Assembly (NCBI RefSeq): GCF_000429045.1
Contig: NZ_AUBC01000013.1
Location: 1-64,000 of the forward strand
Source of the DNA: Salinarimonas rosea DSM 21201
Lineage (GTDB): Bacteria > Pseudomonadota > Alphaproteobacteria > Rhizobiales > Beijerinckiaceae
Reading direction: 5' to 3'
DNA length: 64,000 nucleotides
Positions 25,614-34,558 of the stretch are shown here, piece by piece. Below the pieces are notes generated by a model. That model was not told where the DNA came from, searched no databases, and saw only the letters and a program-made list of their open reading frames with translations. Numbering within the stretch: the first letter of the stretch is position 1; each line of letters starts with the position of its first letter. The position numbers and the translations under genes are program-made.

Positions 25614-28600
25614 ATGACGCCGTCCTCCCTGCCATCCCTCCCCGACGCCGCGGGTCCGCTCGCCGGCGGGGCGCGTGCGGGCGAGGGCGGGCGGGTGGCC
25701 AACGCGGCGCACCCGCAGGCGCGCCGGCTCCTGCCCGCCGTCCTCAGCCTCGTAGGCATCCTCGTCGCGGTGGGCGCGCTGCTTCTCTTCGCCCGAGCGG
25801 ATGCGCTGCGGGGGGCGGAGGAGCGGGCGACGGGCGCGATGGCCGGGGTGGTCGACGCCATCGGCCTCCAGGCGGCGCTCGCCAAGGACGTGGCGCTGCG
25901 CGCCGCGGCGCTGCCCGCGGTCGAGGACCGGGGCGCGGCGCTCGGCGCGCTGGCCCGCGCGCTCGCCGTCCAGGCGGAGGCGCTCGCGGTGCTCAGGGTG
26001 CGGCTCGAGGCCATGCCCGACCGGGACGCGCTGGACCCCGCCTTCGCCGAGTTCGTCTTCCTCGTCGAGCGCGTCGAGGCGACGGCGGGCGCGGTCGCGC
26101 GCGGGGAGGTCGCGCTCGCACCGCTCGTCGAGACCACCGACGCGATCCTCGCCGCCACCGTCGCCCTCGCGACCGAGGTCGGCGCCGCGACGCAGGGCGA
26201 GCAGGTGCGGGGCCATGCCGAGCAGGCGATGCTCGAAGCCGCCGCCGCCGCGCTGCTGGGCTGCCTCATCCTGTTCGGGCTGTTCCCGGCCCTGTTCGTG
26301 CTCCACCGCCAGAACCGCGAGCTGCGCAGCGCCTCCTCCGAGCTCGAGGCCGCCGCCGAGGAGCTCACCGTCATGTCGCGCATGGTGCAGGTCGCGCCCT
26401 GGCACATCGAGTGCTCGTCGGGCGACGTGCGCTGGTCTCCACGCCTGCGCGACGTGCTGCGCATTCCCGACGACGTGCCCGAGACCCTCGCGGGTACCCT
26501 CGCGCTGTTCGAGCCGGCCTCCGCCGCGCGGCTCGAGGCGCTCGTCGCGCGGACACGCGAGACGGGGGAGGGCTGGGACGTCGAGCTGACGACGATCGCC
26601 GAGACCGGCGGGCGCCGCATGCGCTGCTTCGGCCAGGCGATCCGCGAGGACGGGCGCGGCGACGGGCCGGTCGCGGCGATCGCCTCCGCGGTGCAGGACG
26701 TCACCGATGGAGCGCTCGCCCGGGAACGCTACGAGGCGGCCCAGCAGCGCCTCGCCATCGCCACCGAGGGCGCCAACATCGGCCTCTGGGACTGGGCGCC
26801 CGGTGGCGACGAGAACTGGTACAACGATTCCTGGTGGACGATGCTCGGCTACGAGCCCGGCGGGGTGCCGGATGCGGCGGCGGCCTGGGGCACGCTCGTG
26901 CATCCCGACGACAGGGCCCACGCCCGCGAGCGCTTCGAGCTGCACATGCGCGGCGAGGCCCCCGACTACCGCGCCGAGTTCCGCATGCGCGCGGCCGACG
27001 GGGGCTGGCGCTGGATCCTCGCCGTCGGCCGGGTCGTCGCGCGTGCGCCGGACGGCGCGCCCGCGCGCCTCTCGGGGCTGCACCTCGACATCACCGAGCG
27101 GCGCGAGGCGGAAGCGGCGCTCGCGGAGAGCGAGGAGCGCTTCCGCTCGCTGACCGCGATGGGCTCGGACTGGTTCTGGGAGCAGGACGCGGACTTGCGA
27201 TTCACGCATTTCTCGCAGGAGATCAACGGCTTCTGGAAGGACCGCGCGGAGCTGATCGGCAAGAGCCGGCGCGAGCTGCCGATCGTGCTCGAGAACACGA
27301 CCTGGGAGGAGCACCTCGCCGTGCTCGCCCGCCGCGAGCCCTTCCGCGACCTCGAGTACAGGGTCGAGGACGGCGCGGTGACACGCTGGTTCCGCGTGAG
27401 CGGCGACCCGGTCTTCGGCCCGGACGGCGAGTTCCGCGGCTATCGCGGGGTCGGCACGGACGTCAGCGAACGGCGCCTGGCGATGGCCCAGCTCGTCGAT
27501 GCGAGCGGGGAGGCCTCGGAGCGGGCGCGCGAGCTCCAGCTCACCCTCGCCCACATGATCCAGGGCCTGACGATGTACGACGCGGCGGGCCGGCTCGTGA
27601 TCTGGAACGACCGCTACCTCGAGCTGATGGAGCTCGCTCCCGGCTCGCTGCGCTACGGCATGCATCTCACCGAGGTGCTGGAGCTGCGCCGCGCGGCGGG
27701 CTCCTTCGGCGGCGACATCGCCCGCGCGGTGCCCGCCTTCCTGGAGCGCGTCGCGGCGGGCGAGGAGACCCGGGCCACCGTGCGCACCCGCGGCGGCCGC
27801 CTGATCGCCCAGAGCAACGCGCCGATCCCCGGTGGCGGCTGGGTCACCACGCACGAGGACGTGACCGAGCGCGAGCAGGTGGCCGCGCGCATCAGCCACG
27901 CCGCCCACCACGACGTGCTCACCGGGCTCGCCAACCGGGCCTCGCTCAAGGCGCACATCGACGAGACGCTGCACGCGCCATGCGCCTCGCCCTTCGGCGT
28001 GCTGCTGATCGATCTCGATCGCTTCAAGGCGGTCAACGACACGTTCGGGCACGCGATCGGCGACGCGCTCCTCGTCGAGGTGGCCGAGCGCATGCACGCC
28101 CACGTGCGCCAGGAGGACGTCGTGGCACGGCTCGGCGGGGACGAGTTCGCGGTGCTCGCCCGCGGCAGGGGACGGGAGCAGGGCGACGAGCGCGAGGCCT
28201 GCGAGGCGCTGGCGCGCCGCCTGCTCGAGACGCTGATCGAGCCCTTCTCGATCGATGGCCGGCAGATCGTCATCGGCGCGAGCATCGGCGTCGCGCTCGC
28301 CCCCGCGCACGGCCGCGAGGTCGACGAGCTCCTGCGCAATGCGGACACCGCGCTCTACCGGGTCAAGGCCGACGGCCGCAACGGCTGGCGCATCTTCGAC
28401 GGGGATCTCGACGCCGCCGCTCGGGCGCGGCGCGAGCTCACCCGGGACCTGCGCGAGGCGATGGGCCGCGACCAGCTCTCGCTCCACTTCCAGCCGATCG
28501 TCGACATCGCGAGCCGGGAGGCGGTGGGCGTCGAGACGCTGCTGCGCTGGCACCATCCCGAGCGCGGCATGGTCTCGCCCGCCGTCTTCATCCCGCTCCT

Positions 28601-29222
28601 CGAGGAGACCGGGCTGATCACGCCCGTCGGCGACTGGGTCATCCACCAGGCGTGCCGGGAGGCGCGGGCGCTGCCGGAGCACGTCAGCCTCGCCGTCAAC
28701 GTCTCCCCGGCGCAGCTGCGCAACCGCGGGCTCCTCGACGTCGTCCTCTCCGCGCTGGAGGAGACGGGGCTCGCCCCCGAGCGGCTGGAGCTCGAGGTGA
28801 CGGAGACCGTCCTCCTCGACGACGACCAGGCGCTCCTCGCCGACCTGCGGCGGGTCAAGGCGCTCGGCGTGCGCATCTCGCTCGACGATTTCGGCACCGG
28901 CTACTCGTCCCTGAGCTATCTGCGGATGTTCCCCTTCGACAAGATCAAGATCGACAAGTCCTTCGTGAACGACTTCGTCGAGCGCGAGGACTGCGCCGCG
29001 ATCGTCTGCTCCATCATCGCGCTCGCGCGCAGCCTCGACATGGTCTGCACGGCGGAGGGAGTCGAGACCGAGACCCAGGCGACCATGCTGCGCGCGGCGG
29101 GCTGCGACCTGGCGCAGGGCTACCTGTTCTCGCGGCCGATGCCGCTCGCCGAGCTCGATCTCGGCCCCGCCGCCGTGGAGGCTGCCGAGGACGCCGCGCC
29201 CGCCCCGCGCCGGATCGCCTGA
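25614..29222 (+). CDS. Membrane-bound PAS-GGDEF-EAL cyclic-di-GMP enzyme
   Basis: 1202 residues. Two transmembrane helices (about 39-61 and 208-230) bracket a helical periplasmic sensor region. Several PAS-type domains follow (about 255-760; YRAEFRMRAADGGWRWI and WFWEQDADLRFTHF are typical). The GGDEF domain carries RLGGDEF (about 839) with an RQED I-site five residues before it. The EAL domain has ETLLRW in place of EALLRW (about 973) but retains NVSP, EVTE, DDFGTGYSS, KIDKSF and AEGVE. Both synthase and phosphodiesterase sites look competent, so it may be bifunctional with product inhibition through the I-site. Confidence 0.92.
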   Translation: MTPSSLPSLPDAAGPLAGGARAGEGGRVANAAHPQARRLLPAVLSLVGILVAVGALLLFARADALRGAEERATGAMAGVVDAIGLQAALAKDVALRAAALPAVEDRGAALGALARALAVQAEALAVLRVRLEAMPDRDALDPAFAEFVFLVERVEATAGAVARGEVALAPLVETTDAILAATVALATEVGAATQGEQVRGHAEQAMLEAAAAALLGCLILFGLFPALFVLHRQNRELRSASSELEAAAEELTVMSRMVQVAPWHIECSSGDVRWSPRLRDVLRIPDDVPETLAGTLALFEPASAARLEALVARTRETGEGWDVELTTIAETGGRRMRCFGQAIREDGRGDGPVAAIASAVQDVTDGALARERYEAAQQRLAIATEGANIGLWDWAPGGDENWYNDSWWTMLGYEPGGVPDAAAAWGTLVHPDDRAHARERFELHMRGEAPDYRAEFRMRAADGGWRWILAVGRVVARAPDGAPARLSGLHLDITERREAEAALAESEERFRSLTAMGSDWFWEQDADLRFTHFSQEINGFWKDRAELIGKSRRELPIVLENTTWEEHLAVLARREPFRDLEYRVEDGAVTRWFRVSGDPVFGPDGEFRGYRGVGTDVSERRLAMAQLVDASGEASERARELQLTLAHMIQGLTMYDAAGRLVIWNDRYLELMELAPGSLRYGMHLTEVLELRRAAGSFGGDIARAVPAFLERVAAGEETRATVRTRGGRLIAQSNAPIPGGGWVTTHEDVTEREQVAARISHAAHHDVLTGLANRASLKAHIDETLHAPCASPFGVLLIDLDRFKAVNDTFGHAIGDALLVEVAERMHAHVRQEDVVARLGGDEFAVLARGRGREQGDEREACEALARRLLETLIEPFSIDGRQIVIGASIGVALAPAHGREVDELLRNADTALYRVKADGRNGWRIFDGDLDAAARARRELTRDLREAMGRDQLSLHFQPIVDIASREAVGVETLLRWHHPERGMVSPAVFIPLLEETGLITPVGDWVIHQACREARALPEHVSLAVNVSPAQLRNRGLLDVVLSALEETGLAPERLELEVTETVLLDDDQALLADLRRVKALGVRISLDDFGTGYSSLSYLRMFPFDKIKIDKSFVNDFVEREDCAAIVCSIIALARSLDMVCTAEGVETETQATMLRAAGCDLAQGYLFSRPMPLAELDLGPAAVEAAEDAAPAPRRIA

Positions 29223-29308
29223 GCCGCGACAGCGGGTCCCGCCCCGTCGGACGCCTTCGGCCGCGGACGCCCCTCGCCAGGAGCGACCGAATCGGCGATA
29301 GCAGGAAG

Positions 29309-29323
29309 GAACGGGACGCGAAC
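29309..29323 (+). promoter_or_regulatory. LexA (SOS) box upstream of pdeM
   Basis: GAAC (29309-29312), 7 bp, GAAC (29320-29323) is the exact reverse complement of the alphaproteobacterial LexA site GTTC-N7-GTTC. It lies 13 bp before the pdeM start, where LexA would block transcription or initiation. The downstream gene belongs to a family named for DNA damage response, which independently supports the site. Confidence 0.72.
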
Positions 29324-29336
29324 GGCGAGGGTCGGG

Positions 29337-30104
29337 GTGACGGTGGCGGCACGGGCGAGCGATGTCGAGCGAGGGACCGGGCGGGACACCGAGCGGGACA
29401 CCGGGCGGGTGCGCGGGAGCGTGCGCGTGGCCGAGACGGCGCTCGGGCGGCTCGCGCTCGTGCTCGACCGGGACGGCGTCGCCTGGCTGCCGGACCACCG
29501 CACGCTGCTCGTCGCCGACCTGCACCTCGAGAAGGGGTCCTCGCGTGCCCGTCGCGGCTTCCTGCTGCCGCCGTACGACACGCGCGAGACGCTGTCGCGC
29601 CTCGCCGCCCGCGTCGCGGCGCACGACCCGGCGCGCGTGATCGCGCTCGGCGACAGCTTCCACGACCGCGATGGGCCCGCCCGCCTCGACGCCGACGCCC
29701 GCGCGGCGCTCGCGGCGCTCCAGGCGGGGCGCGACTGGCTCTGGCTCACCGGCAACCACGATCCCGCGCTGCCCGCCACGCTCGGCGGAGAGGTGGCGGA
29801 CGCGATCGTGCTCGACGGCGTCGCGCTGCGCCACGAGCCGCGGGGCGAGGACGCGGCCGAGGCCGAGATCTGCGGCCATCTCCATCCCGTCGCCAAGGTG
29901 CGGCTGCGCGGCCGCGCCGTGCGGTCGCGCTGCTTCGTGCACGACGCGACGCGGCTCGTGATGCCGGCCTTCGGCGCCTATGCGGGCGGCCTCAACGTCT
30001 GCGACGCCGCCTTCGCGCCGCTCTTCCCCGGGGGCTTCACCGCGCACGTCGCCGGGCGCGAGCGGCTCTACGCTGTCCCCTCGCGGGCCTTGTGCGGGGA
30101 CTGA
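29337..30104 (+). CDS. pdeM: Ligase-associated DNA damage response phosphoesterase PdeM
   Basis: 255 residues of calcineurin-like metallophosphoesterase. The four metal-binding blocks are in order: ADLHLEKG, ALGDSFHD, TGNHDPAL and CGHLHPVAKV. RRGFLLPPYDTRETL and VMPAFGAYAGGLNVCD are characteristic of the PdeM family, which occurs with a Lhr-type helicase, an exonuclease and ATP-dependent DNA ligase in other genomes; none of those partners is in this window. GTG 29337 is the start used; conserved sequence begins near residue 28, so a later start is possible. A LexA box directly upstream suggests SOS induction. Its 3' end overlaps the convergent EAL gene by 37 bp. Confidence 0.9.
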   Translation: MTVAARASDVERGTGRDTERDTGRVRGSVRVAETALGRLALVLDRDGVAWLPDHRTLLVADLHLEKGSSRARRGFLLPPYDTRETLSRLAARVAAHDPARVIALGDSFHDRDGPARLDADARAALAALQAGRDWLWLTGNHDPALPATLGGEVADAIVLDGVALRHEPRGEDAAEAEICGHLHPVAKVRLRGRAVRSRCFVHDATRLVMPAFGAYAGGLNVCDAAFAPLFPGGFTAHVAGRERLYAVPSRALCGD

Positions 30105-31687
30105 GGCTTTCCCCGCGCGATGCGTGGCGAGGCCAGGACGGCGGCCTGCGGCACGCGCCGCGCCCCGGCGAGCGCGTGCAGCTCGCGCGCCGGGACCGGG
30201 CGCCCGAAGAGGTAGCCCTGCCCGTCCCGGACCCCGACACCCAGGAGCACGGCGACCTGCTCGGCGCGCTCGACCCCTTCCGCCACCAGCGTCATGTCGA
30301 ACTCGCGGGCGATGCGCACCAGCATCTCGACGACCGCGCGCATGCGCGCGTCGGTATCGATCCGATCGACGAAGAGCTTGTCGATCTTGAGCGTGCTCGC
30401 GCCCAGGCCCTCGATCATGGCGAGGCCGTTGTGGCCCGTGCCGGCGTCGTCGATCGCGACACCGACACCCGCGCGCCTCAAGCGCGCCACCGCCTCGCGG
30501 GCGGCTTCGGCCTCCAGGCACTCCCCGCGCTCCGTCACCTCGACCACGACCTGCGCCGGCGCCAGCCCGGCGCGCTGCACTTCCGCGAGGAAGAGGTCGG
30601 TGAAGGCGTCGGCCGCGAGCCGGTCCGGCGGCACGTTGAACCCGACCTTGAAATCCGGTCGCACCGCCAGGAGCGGCGCGAGATCGGCCGCGGCGCGGCG
30701 CAGCAGCGCGACGAGCAGCGCGTCCGAGCGGCCGGACGTCTCGACGAGCGGGATGAAGCGGGCCGGCGGAACGATCGTGCCGTCCGGCTCGATCCAGCGG
30801 GCGAGGACCTCGCAGCCGACGATCCGGCCGGACGCCATGGAAACGATCGGCTGGGCGAACGGGACGATCGCGCCCTCGGCGAGCGCCTGGTCGAATGCGC
30901 GCATGGGTGAGGGAGGCGGCAGCACGGCCCGTGCGAAGAGGATCGCGAACAGCGCCGCGAAAAGCGCGCCGGCGAGTTGCACCGTCCCCGGCAGCTCGCC
31001 GTATCCGCGCCCCAGCGCCGTCGTCGGGATCCGGGCGGAGACGTGCAGCGGATAGCGCTCGGATCGCGCCTCGAACGCGGCGGTCGCGACCGCGCCGTAC
31101 TCCCCGGCGAGGGCCGGGCCGACATGCGCCACCGGCACGCCCGGCCCGATCCCGAGCGTCAGCGAGGCGTGGCTCCGCAGGGCCGGCGGCAGCATGTCGA
31201 AGAGGAGCGTGTCCACGCTCATCAGGCCGACGAGGCTCTGCGCGCCGACACGCCACTCGATGCCGAGCCCGGTCAAGGTGTCGACGTCGACGCGCAGCAG
31301 CGCGAAGTCCGGACTGCGCGCGGGGTGGCGCGTGGCGTCGGCAACGGCCTCGAACGGCTCCAGGCCCACGTCGGAGAACCCGGAGCAGCGTGCGCCGGGC
31401 GCCGAGAGCACGACGTCGGTGAGGCTTCCGACCGAGAAGGCGGCGCGCTGGATCTCGCGGACGGTCTGCGCGTCGCAGTCGGCATGGCCGGACACGAGCA
31501 GGTCGCTCAGGGCGATGACCACGCGATCGATCGCGATCTCGCTCCGCGTGACGACCTGGTCGACGATCGCCTGAACCTGCCTGCGCTCGGACGCCTCGGT
31601 CATGAAGGACGCGCCCCAGGCGATCGCGGCAATCGTCGCCGCATAGCCGAGCGCGGCGACGAGCAGGAAGACGAGGCGACGGCGCAT
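30068..31687 (-). CDS. CSS-type sensor EAL cyclic-di-GMP phosphodiesterase
   Basis: 539 residues from ATG 31687 (GGGAGC upstream); ATG 31726 is an in-frame alternative. Membrane helices at about 5-25 and 245-265 enclose a periplasmic CSS-like domain with two cysteines (GHADCDAQ and GARCSGFSD). Such domains sense redox state through a disulfide in the known family. The EAL domain has CEVLARW, FNVPPDRL, VEVTERGE, DDAGTGHNG, LKIDKLFVD and VAEGVE, so the catalytic set is intact. No GGDEF domain is present. Expected activity is cyclic-di-GMP hydrolysis. Confidence 0.9.
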   Translation of the reverse strand: MRRRLVFLLVAALGYAATIAAIAWGASFMTEASERRQVQAIVDQVVTRSEIAIDRVVIALSDLLVSGHADCDAQTVREIQRAAFSVGSLTDVVLSAPGARCSGFSDVGLEPFEAVADATRHPARSPDFALLRVDVDTLTGLGIEWRVGAQSLVGLMSVDTLLFDMLPPALRSHASLTLGIGPGVPVAHVGPALAGEYGAVATAAFEARSERYPLHVSARIPTTALGRGYGELPGTVQLAGALFAALFAILFARAVLPPPSPMRAFDQALAEGAIVPFAQPIVSMASGRIVGCEVLARWIEPDGTIVPPARFIPLVETSGRSDALLVALLRRAAADLAPLLAVRPDFKVGFNVPPDRLAADAFTDLFLAEVQRAGLAPAQVVVEVTERGECLEAEAAREAVARLRRAGVGVAIDDAGTGHNGLAMIEGLGASTLKIDKLFVDRIDTDARMRAVVEMLVRIAREFDMTLVAEGVERAEQVAVLLGVGVRDGQGYLFGRPVPARELHALAGARRVPQAAVLASPRIARGKPQSPHKAREGTA

Positions 31688-31751
31688 GCGGGGCGAGCTC
31701 CCAGCTCTCGCACCGTTCTGGCACACATATGTTAAGGACGAGTGTGCGCCC

Positions 31752-33173
31752 TCACGCCGCGAGGCGCTGCGCCTCGTCTTTCGCCTCCCCGAGGTCGCGC
31801 ACGAAATCGGCGTAGCCCTTCGCCCTGGCGTCCTCGTCCGGCAGGCGCAGCAGGTAGGACGGGTGGACGGTGACGAAACCCGGCAGCACGCGCCCGTCCA
31901 CCTCGAACCGGGCCGGACCGCGCGATCGCATCAGCGGCATCGCCTTGCCCACGAGCGCGGTCAGCGCGGTCGCGCCGAGCGCGACGGTGAGGCGCGGGCG
32001 CACCAGCGCGAGCTCCTCCAACAGCCACCAGCGATAATGCTTGATCTCGCCCAGCGAGGGCTTCTGGTGGATGCGCCGCTTGCCGCGCTCCAGAAACTTG
32101 AAGTGCTTGACCGCATTCGTGACGTAGCACGCGTCACGGTCGATCCCGACCTCGCCGAGCGCCTTCGCCAGGAGCTGGCCGGACGGGCCGACGAAGGGGC
32201 GGCCCTCCACGTCCTCGATGTCGCCGGGCTGCTCGCCGACGAGGGCGATCTGCGGCTCGACCGGCCCCTCGCCGATCACGGCCCTGCGGGAGAAGCCCTG
32301 TGGGGGCTCGTAGGCGCGGATCATCTCCGCGAGCGCGTCCAGCGTGCGGGGGCGCTCGCGGGCGTGCATGGCGTCCAGCGCCGCGCGGGGCTCGCGTTTC
32401 GTCGGCATGGTGGGCTCCCTGTCCAGCATGGTCCCAACGCGCGAGGCGGCGCCTCGGACGAGATCGGGGATGATCTCGGCCTCGGGCAGGTTCTTCCAGT
32501 ACTTCTTCGGCATCTCCGTGCGCATCGCGGTGGGGTTGAGCCGCGCGGGGTTGAAGGTCGCGCCGTAATAGTCGCGCCAGCCCGCCTCGAAGCCGTCCTG
32601 TGCGGGCGCGTCCTCCCGCCGGCCGGGCGAGCCGAAGGTCAGCTGCGCGCGGTCCCAATGGATCGTGCCGTCGGGCGTGTGGATCGACCAGAGCATCGCG
32701 CCGAAACGGTCGCGGAAGAAAGGGCCGACCGCGCGCAGGATGTGGTGCTCGGGCTCGAACCAGGCGGCGAAGCGCTCGGGCTCCGCGCCCTCCACCCGCC
32801 GGAAGCGCACGAAGGCGTGCATCTTGTGGATGTCGCGCCCGACGTTGCGCCTCATGATGTGCAGCCGGTGCATCAGCGGGTCGGAGACGATCTCCGGCAG
32901 CTTCCGCTCGCCCTGCGCCACGCGCCAGATCAAGGCGTAGAGCAGCGCCCAGCGCTCCGGGTCGCGATGCATGGCGACGTCCTTGACGATCGGCGGCACC
33001 GTTTTGGGCAGCGACAGCGGGGCCGCGTCGGCGATCTCGGCCTCGGGCAGTAGGCTCGCGCCGCCCTCCTCGAACACGACCGCCTCCGGCGGAATGCCGT
33101 ACGCCACCAGCGCGCGGGCGGCGCGGCGGAAGCCGTCGACGTCGGCGCCGGGCTCGAGCGTGACGCGGCGCAT
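31752..33173 (-). CDS. udgX: DUF4130 domain fused to UdgX-type uracil-DNA glycosylase
   Basis: 473 residues. The N-terminal half (1 to about 240) is a DUF4130 domain (HKMHAFVRFRRV, WSIHTPDGTIHWD). The C-terminal half is a family-4-like uracil-DNA glycosylase with GEQPGDIEDVEGRPFVGPSG and the UdgX-specific loop KRRIHQKP; the His at position 369 corresponds to the residue that bonds covalently to the abasic site in UdgX. VTVHPSYLLRLPDE is the distal motif. The fused form is common. Start ATG 33173 overlaps the upstream stop (TGATG), so it forms an operon with the radical-SAM gene. Confidence 0.93.
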   Translation of the reverse strand: MRRVTLEPGADVDGFRRAARALVAYGIPPEAVVFEEGGASLLPEAEIADAAPLSLPKTVPPIVKDVAMHRDPERWALLYALIWRVAQGERKLPEIVSDPLMHRLHIMRRNVGRDIHKMHAFVRFRRVEGAEPERFAAWFEPEHHILRAVGPFFRDRFGAMLWSIHTPDGTIHWDRAQLTFGSPGRREDAPAQDGFEAGWRDYYGATFNPARLNPTAMRTEMPKKYWKNLPEAEIIPDLVRGAASRVGTMLDREPTMPTKREPRAALDAMHARERPRTLDALAEMIRAYEPPQGFSRRAVIGEGPVEPQIALVGEQPGDIEDVEGRPFVGPSGQLLAKALGEVGIDRDACYVTNAVKHFKFLERGKRRIHQKPSLGEIKHYRWWLLEELALVRPRLTVALGATALTALVGKAMPLMRSRGPARFEVDGRVLPGFVTVHPSYLLRLPDEDARAKGYADFVRDLGEAKDEAQRLAA

Positions 33174-34405
33174 CAGAACAGCGTGAGCTGCTCGGGCCTC
33201 GGCCGGACGAGCGTCGTGCGCAGGTCGAGCCGGTCGAGCAGCGCGCCGGGCGTGTGGTCGGCGGTGACGAGGAAGGCGCGCGAGCGCTTCACCGAGCCGG
33301 CGAGCCGGGCCACGTCGTCGAGCCCGAGGCGCCGGTGGCGGCGGGCGACCAGGATCTTGTCCACCGCCTTGACCCCGAGGCCGGGGACCCGCAGCAGCAT
33401 CTCCCGGTCGGCGCCGTTGACGTCGACGGGGAAGCGCTCGCGGTGCTTCAGCGCCCAGGCGAGCTTCGGGTCGATCTCGAGGTCGAGCATGCCCGCGCTC
33501 GCCCCCGCCGCGATCTCGTCGACGTCGAAACCGTAGAAGCGCAGCAGCCAGTCCGCCTGGTAGAGCCTGTTCTCGCGTTGCAGGGGCGGGGACTTCAGGG
33601 GCAGCAGCCGGCTGGAGTCCGGGATCGGCGAGAAGGCGGAATAGTAGACCCGCCGCAGGCCGTAGCCGGAATAGAGCGCGGTGGAGGTGCGCAGCACGTC
33701 GGTGTCGGTGGCGGCGTCGGCGCCGACGATCATCTGGGTCGACTGGCCGGCGGGCGAGAAACGCGGGGCCTTGCGGGTGACCTTCCGCTCGGCCTTCGCC
33801 TCGGCGATGCGCTCCGTCATGCGGCCCATGGCGCCGCGGATGGTGGCGTCGTCCTTCTCCGGCGCGAGCGCCTGGAGGCTCTCGCGCTGCGGCAGCTCGA
33901 TGTTGATCGAGAGCCGGTCGGCGTAGAGCCCCGCCTCCTCGATCAGGAACGGGCTCGCCTCCGGGATGGTCTTCAGGTGGATGTAGCCGCGAAAGCCGTG
34001 CACCTCCCGCAGCGTCTTCGCCACGCGCACCATCTGCTCCATCGTGTAGTCGGCGTTCTTGACGATCCCCGACGAGAGGAACAGCCCCTCGATGTAGTTG
34101 CGCTTGTAGAAGTTCAGCGTCAGGTCGACGATCTCCTGCACGGTGAACCGCGCCCGCTCGACGTTCGACGAGCGGCGGTTGACGCAGTAGACGCAATCGT
34201 ACAGGCACCAATTGGTGAGCAGGATCTTCAGCAGGCTGACGCAGCGCCCGTCCGGCGTATAGGCGTGGCAGATGCCGCTGCCCCCCGTCGACCCGAGCCC
34301 GTCCGTGCGCGACGTGCGCTTCGGAGCGCTCGAGGAGGCGCAGGAGGCATCGTACTTGGCGGCGTCGGCGAGGACGCGCAGCTTGCGGGACAGGGTGGGC
34401 TCCAT
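33173..34405 (-). CDS. Putative DNA modification/repair radical SAM protein
   Basis: 410 residues. The iron-sulfur motif is C67-x3-C71-x2-C74 (WCLYDCVYC), with ILLTNW before it. VGADAATDTDVLRTS and YYSAFSPIPDS are typical of this family, always found beside the DUF4130-UdgX gene. A helix-hairpin-helix segment (LLRVPGLGVKAVDKIL) near the C-terminus suggests DNA binding. The precise reaction is unknown to me. It is the first gene of a two-gene operon under a LexA box 19 bp upstream of its ATG. Confidence 0.92.
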   Translation of the reverse strand: MEPTLSRKLRVLADAAKYDASCASSSAPKRTSRTDGLGSTGGSGICHAYTPDGRCVSLLKILLTNWCLYDCVYCVNRRSSNVERARFTVQEIVDLTLNFYKRNYIEGLFLSSGIVKNADYTMEQMVRVAKTLREVHGFRGYIHLKTIPEASPFLIEEAGLYADRLSINIELPQRESLQALAPEKDDATIRGAMGRMTERIAEAKAERKVTRKAPRFSPAGQSTQMIVGADAATDTDVLRTSTALYSGYGLRRVYYSAFSPIPDSSRLLPLKSPPLQRENRLYQADWLLRFYGFDVDEIAAGASAGMLDLEIDPKLAWALKHRERFPVDVNGADREMLLRVPGLGVKAVDKILVARRHRRLGLDDVARLAGSVKRSRAFLVTADHTPGALLDRLDLRTTLVRPRPEQLTLF

Positions 34406-34424
34406 GCGCCGGAGGATGGCGCGA

Positions 34425-34439
34425 GTTCCCGTTTCGTTC
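34425..34439 (-). promoter_or_regulatory. LexA (SOS) box upstream of the radical-SAM/UdgX operon
   Basis: GTTC (34425-34428), 7 bp, GTTC (34436-34439) exactly matches the alphaproteobacterial LexA consensus. It lies 19 bp before the radical-SAM start on the minus strand and 119 bp before dnaE on the plus strand. The nearer repair operon is the likely target. Confidence 0.78.
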
Positions 34440-34558
34440 AAGGGGATGGGATGTCGCGGGCGCCGTCCACAGGGCGCAGCGCCCGAAGCTCTCGACACCC
34501 GGGCCGCGAGAACGGATAAGCAATGGGCGGCGGACCGGGACACGGAGAGCGACGGGCG

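Noticed and set aside
25542-31724. Minus-strand open frame of about 2060 codons
   Set aside because: It lies antisense to the GGDEF-EAL and pdeM genes, is made of Arg/Ala/Gly/Asp-rich low-complexity sequence and has no domain. It is a by-product of high GC content, like the antisense frames at 46766-50374 and 57148-60504.
34425-34558. LexA control of dnaE
   Set aside because: The box is 119 bp from dnaE and 19 bp from the repair operon, and in alphaproteobacteria SOS control applies to dnaE2 rather than this replicative dnaE.
34523-34558. Longer dnaE starting at 34523
   Set aside because: The 12 extra residues are Gly/Arg-rich and unlike DnaE N-termini, and no ribosome-binding site precedes them.
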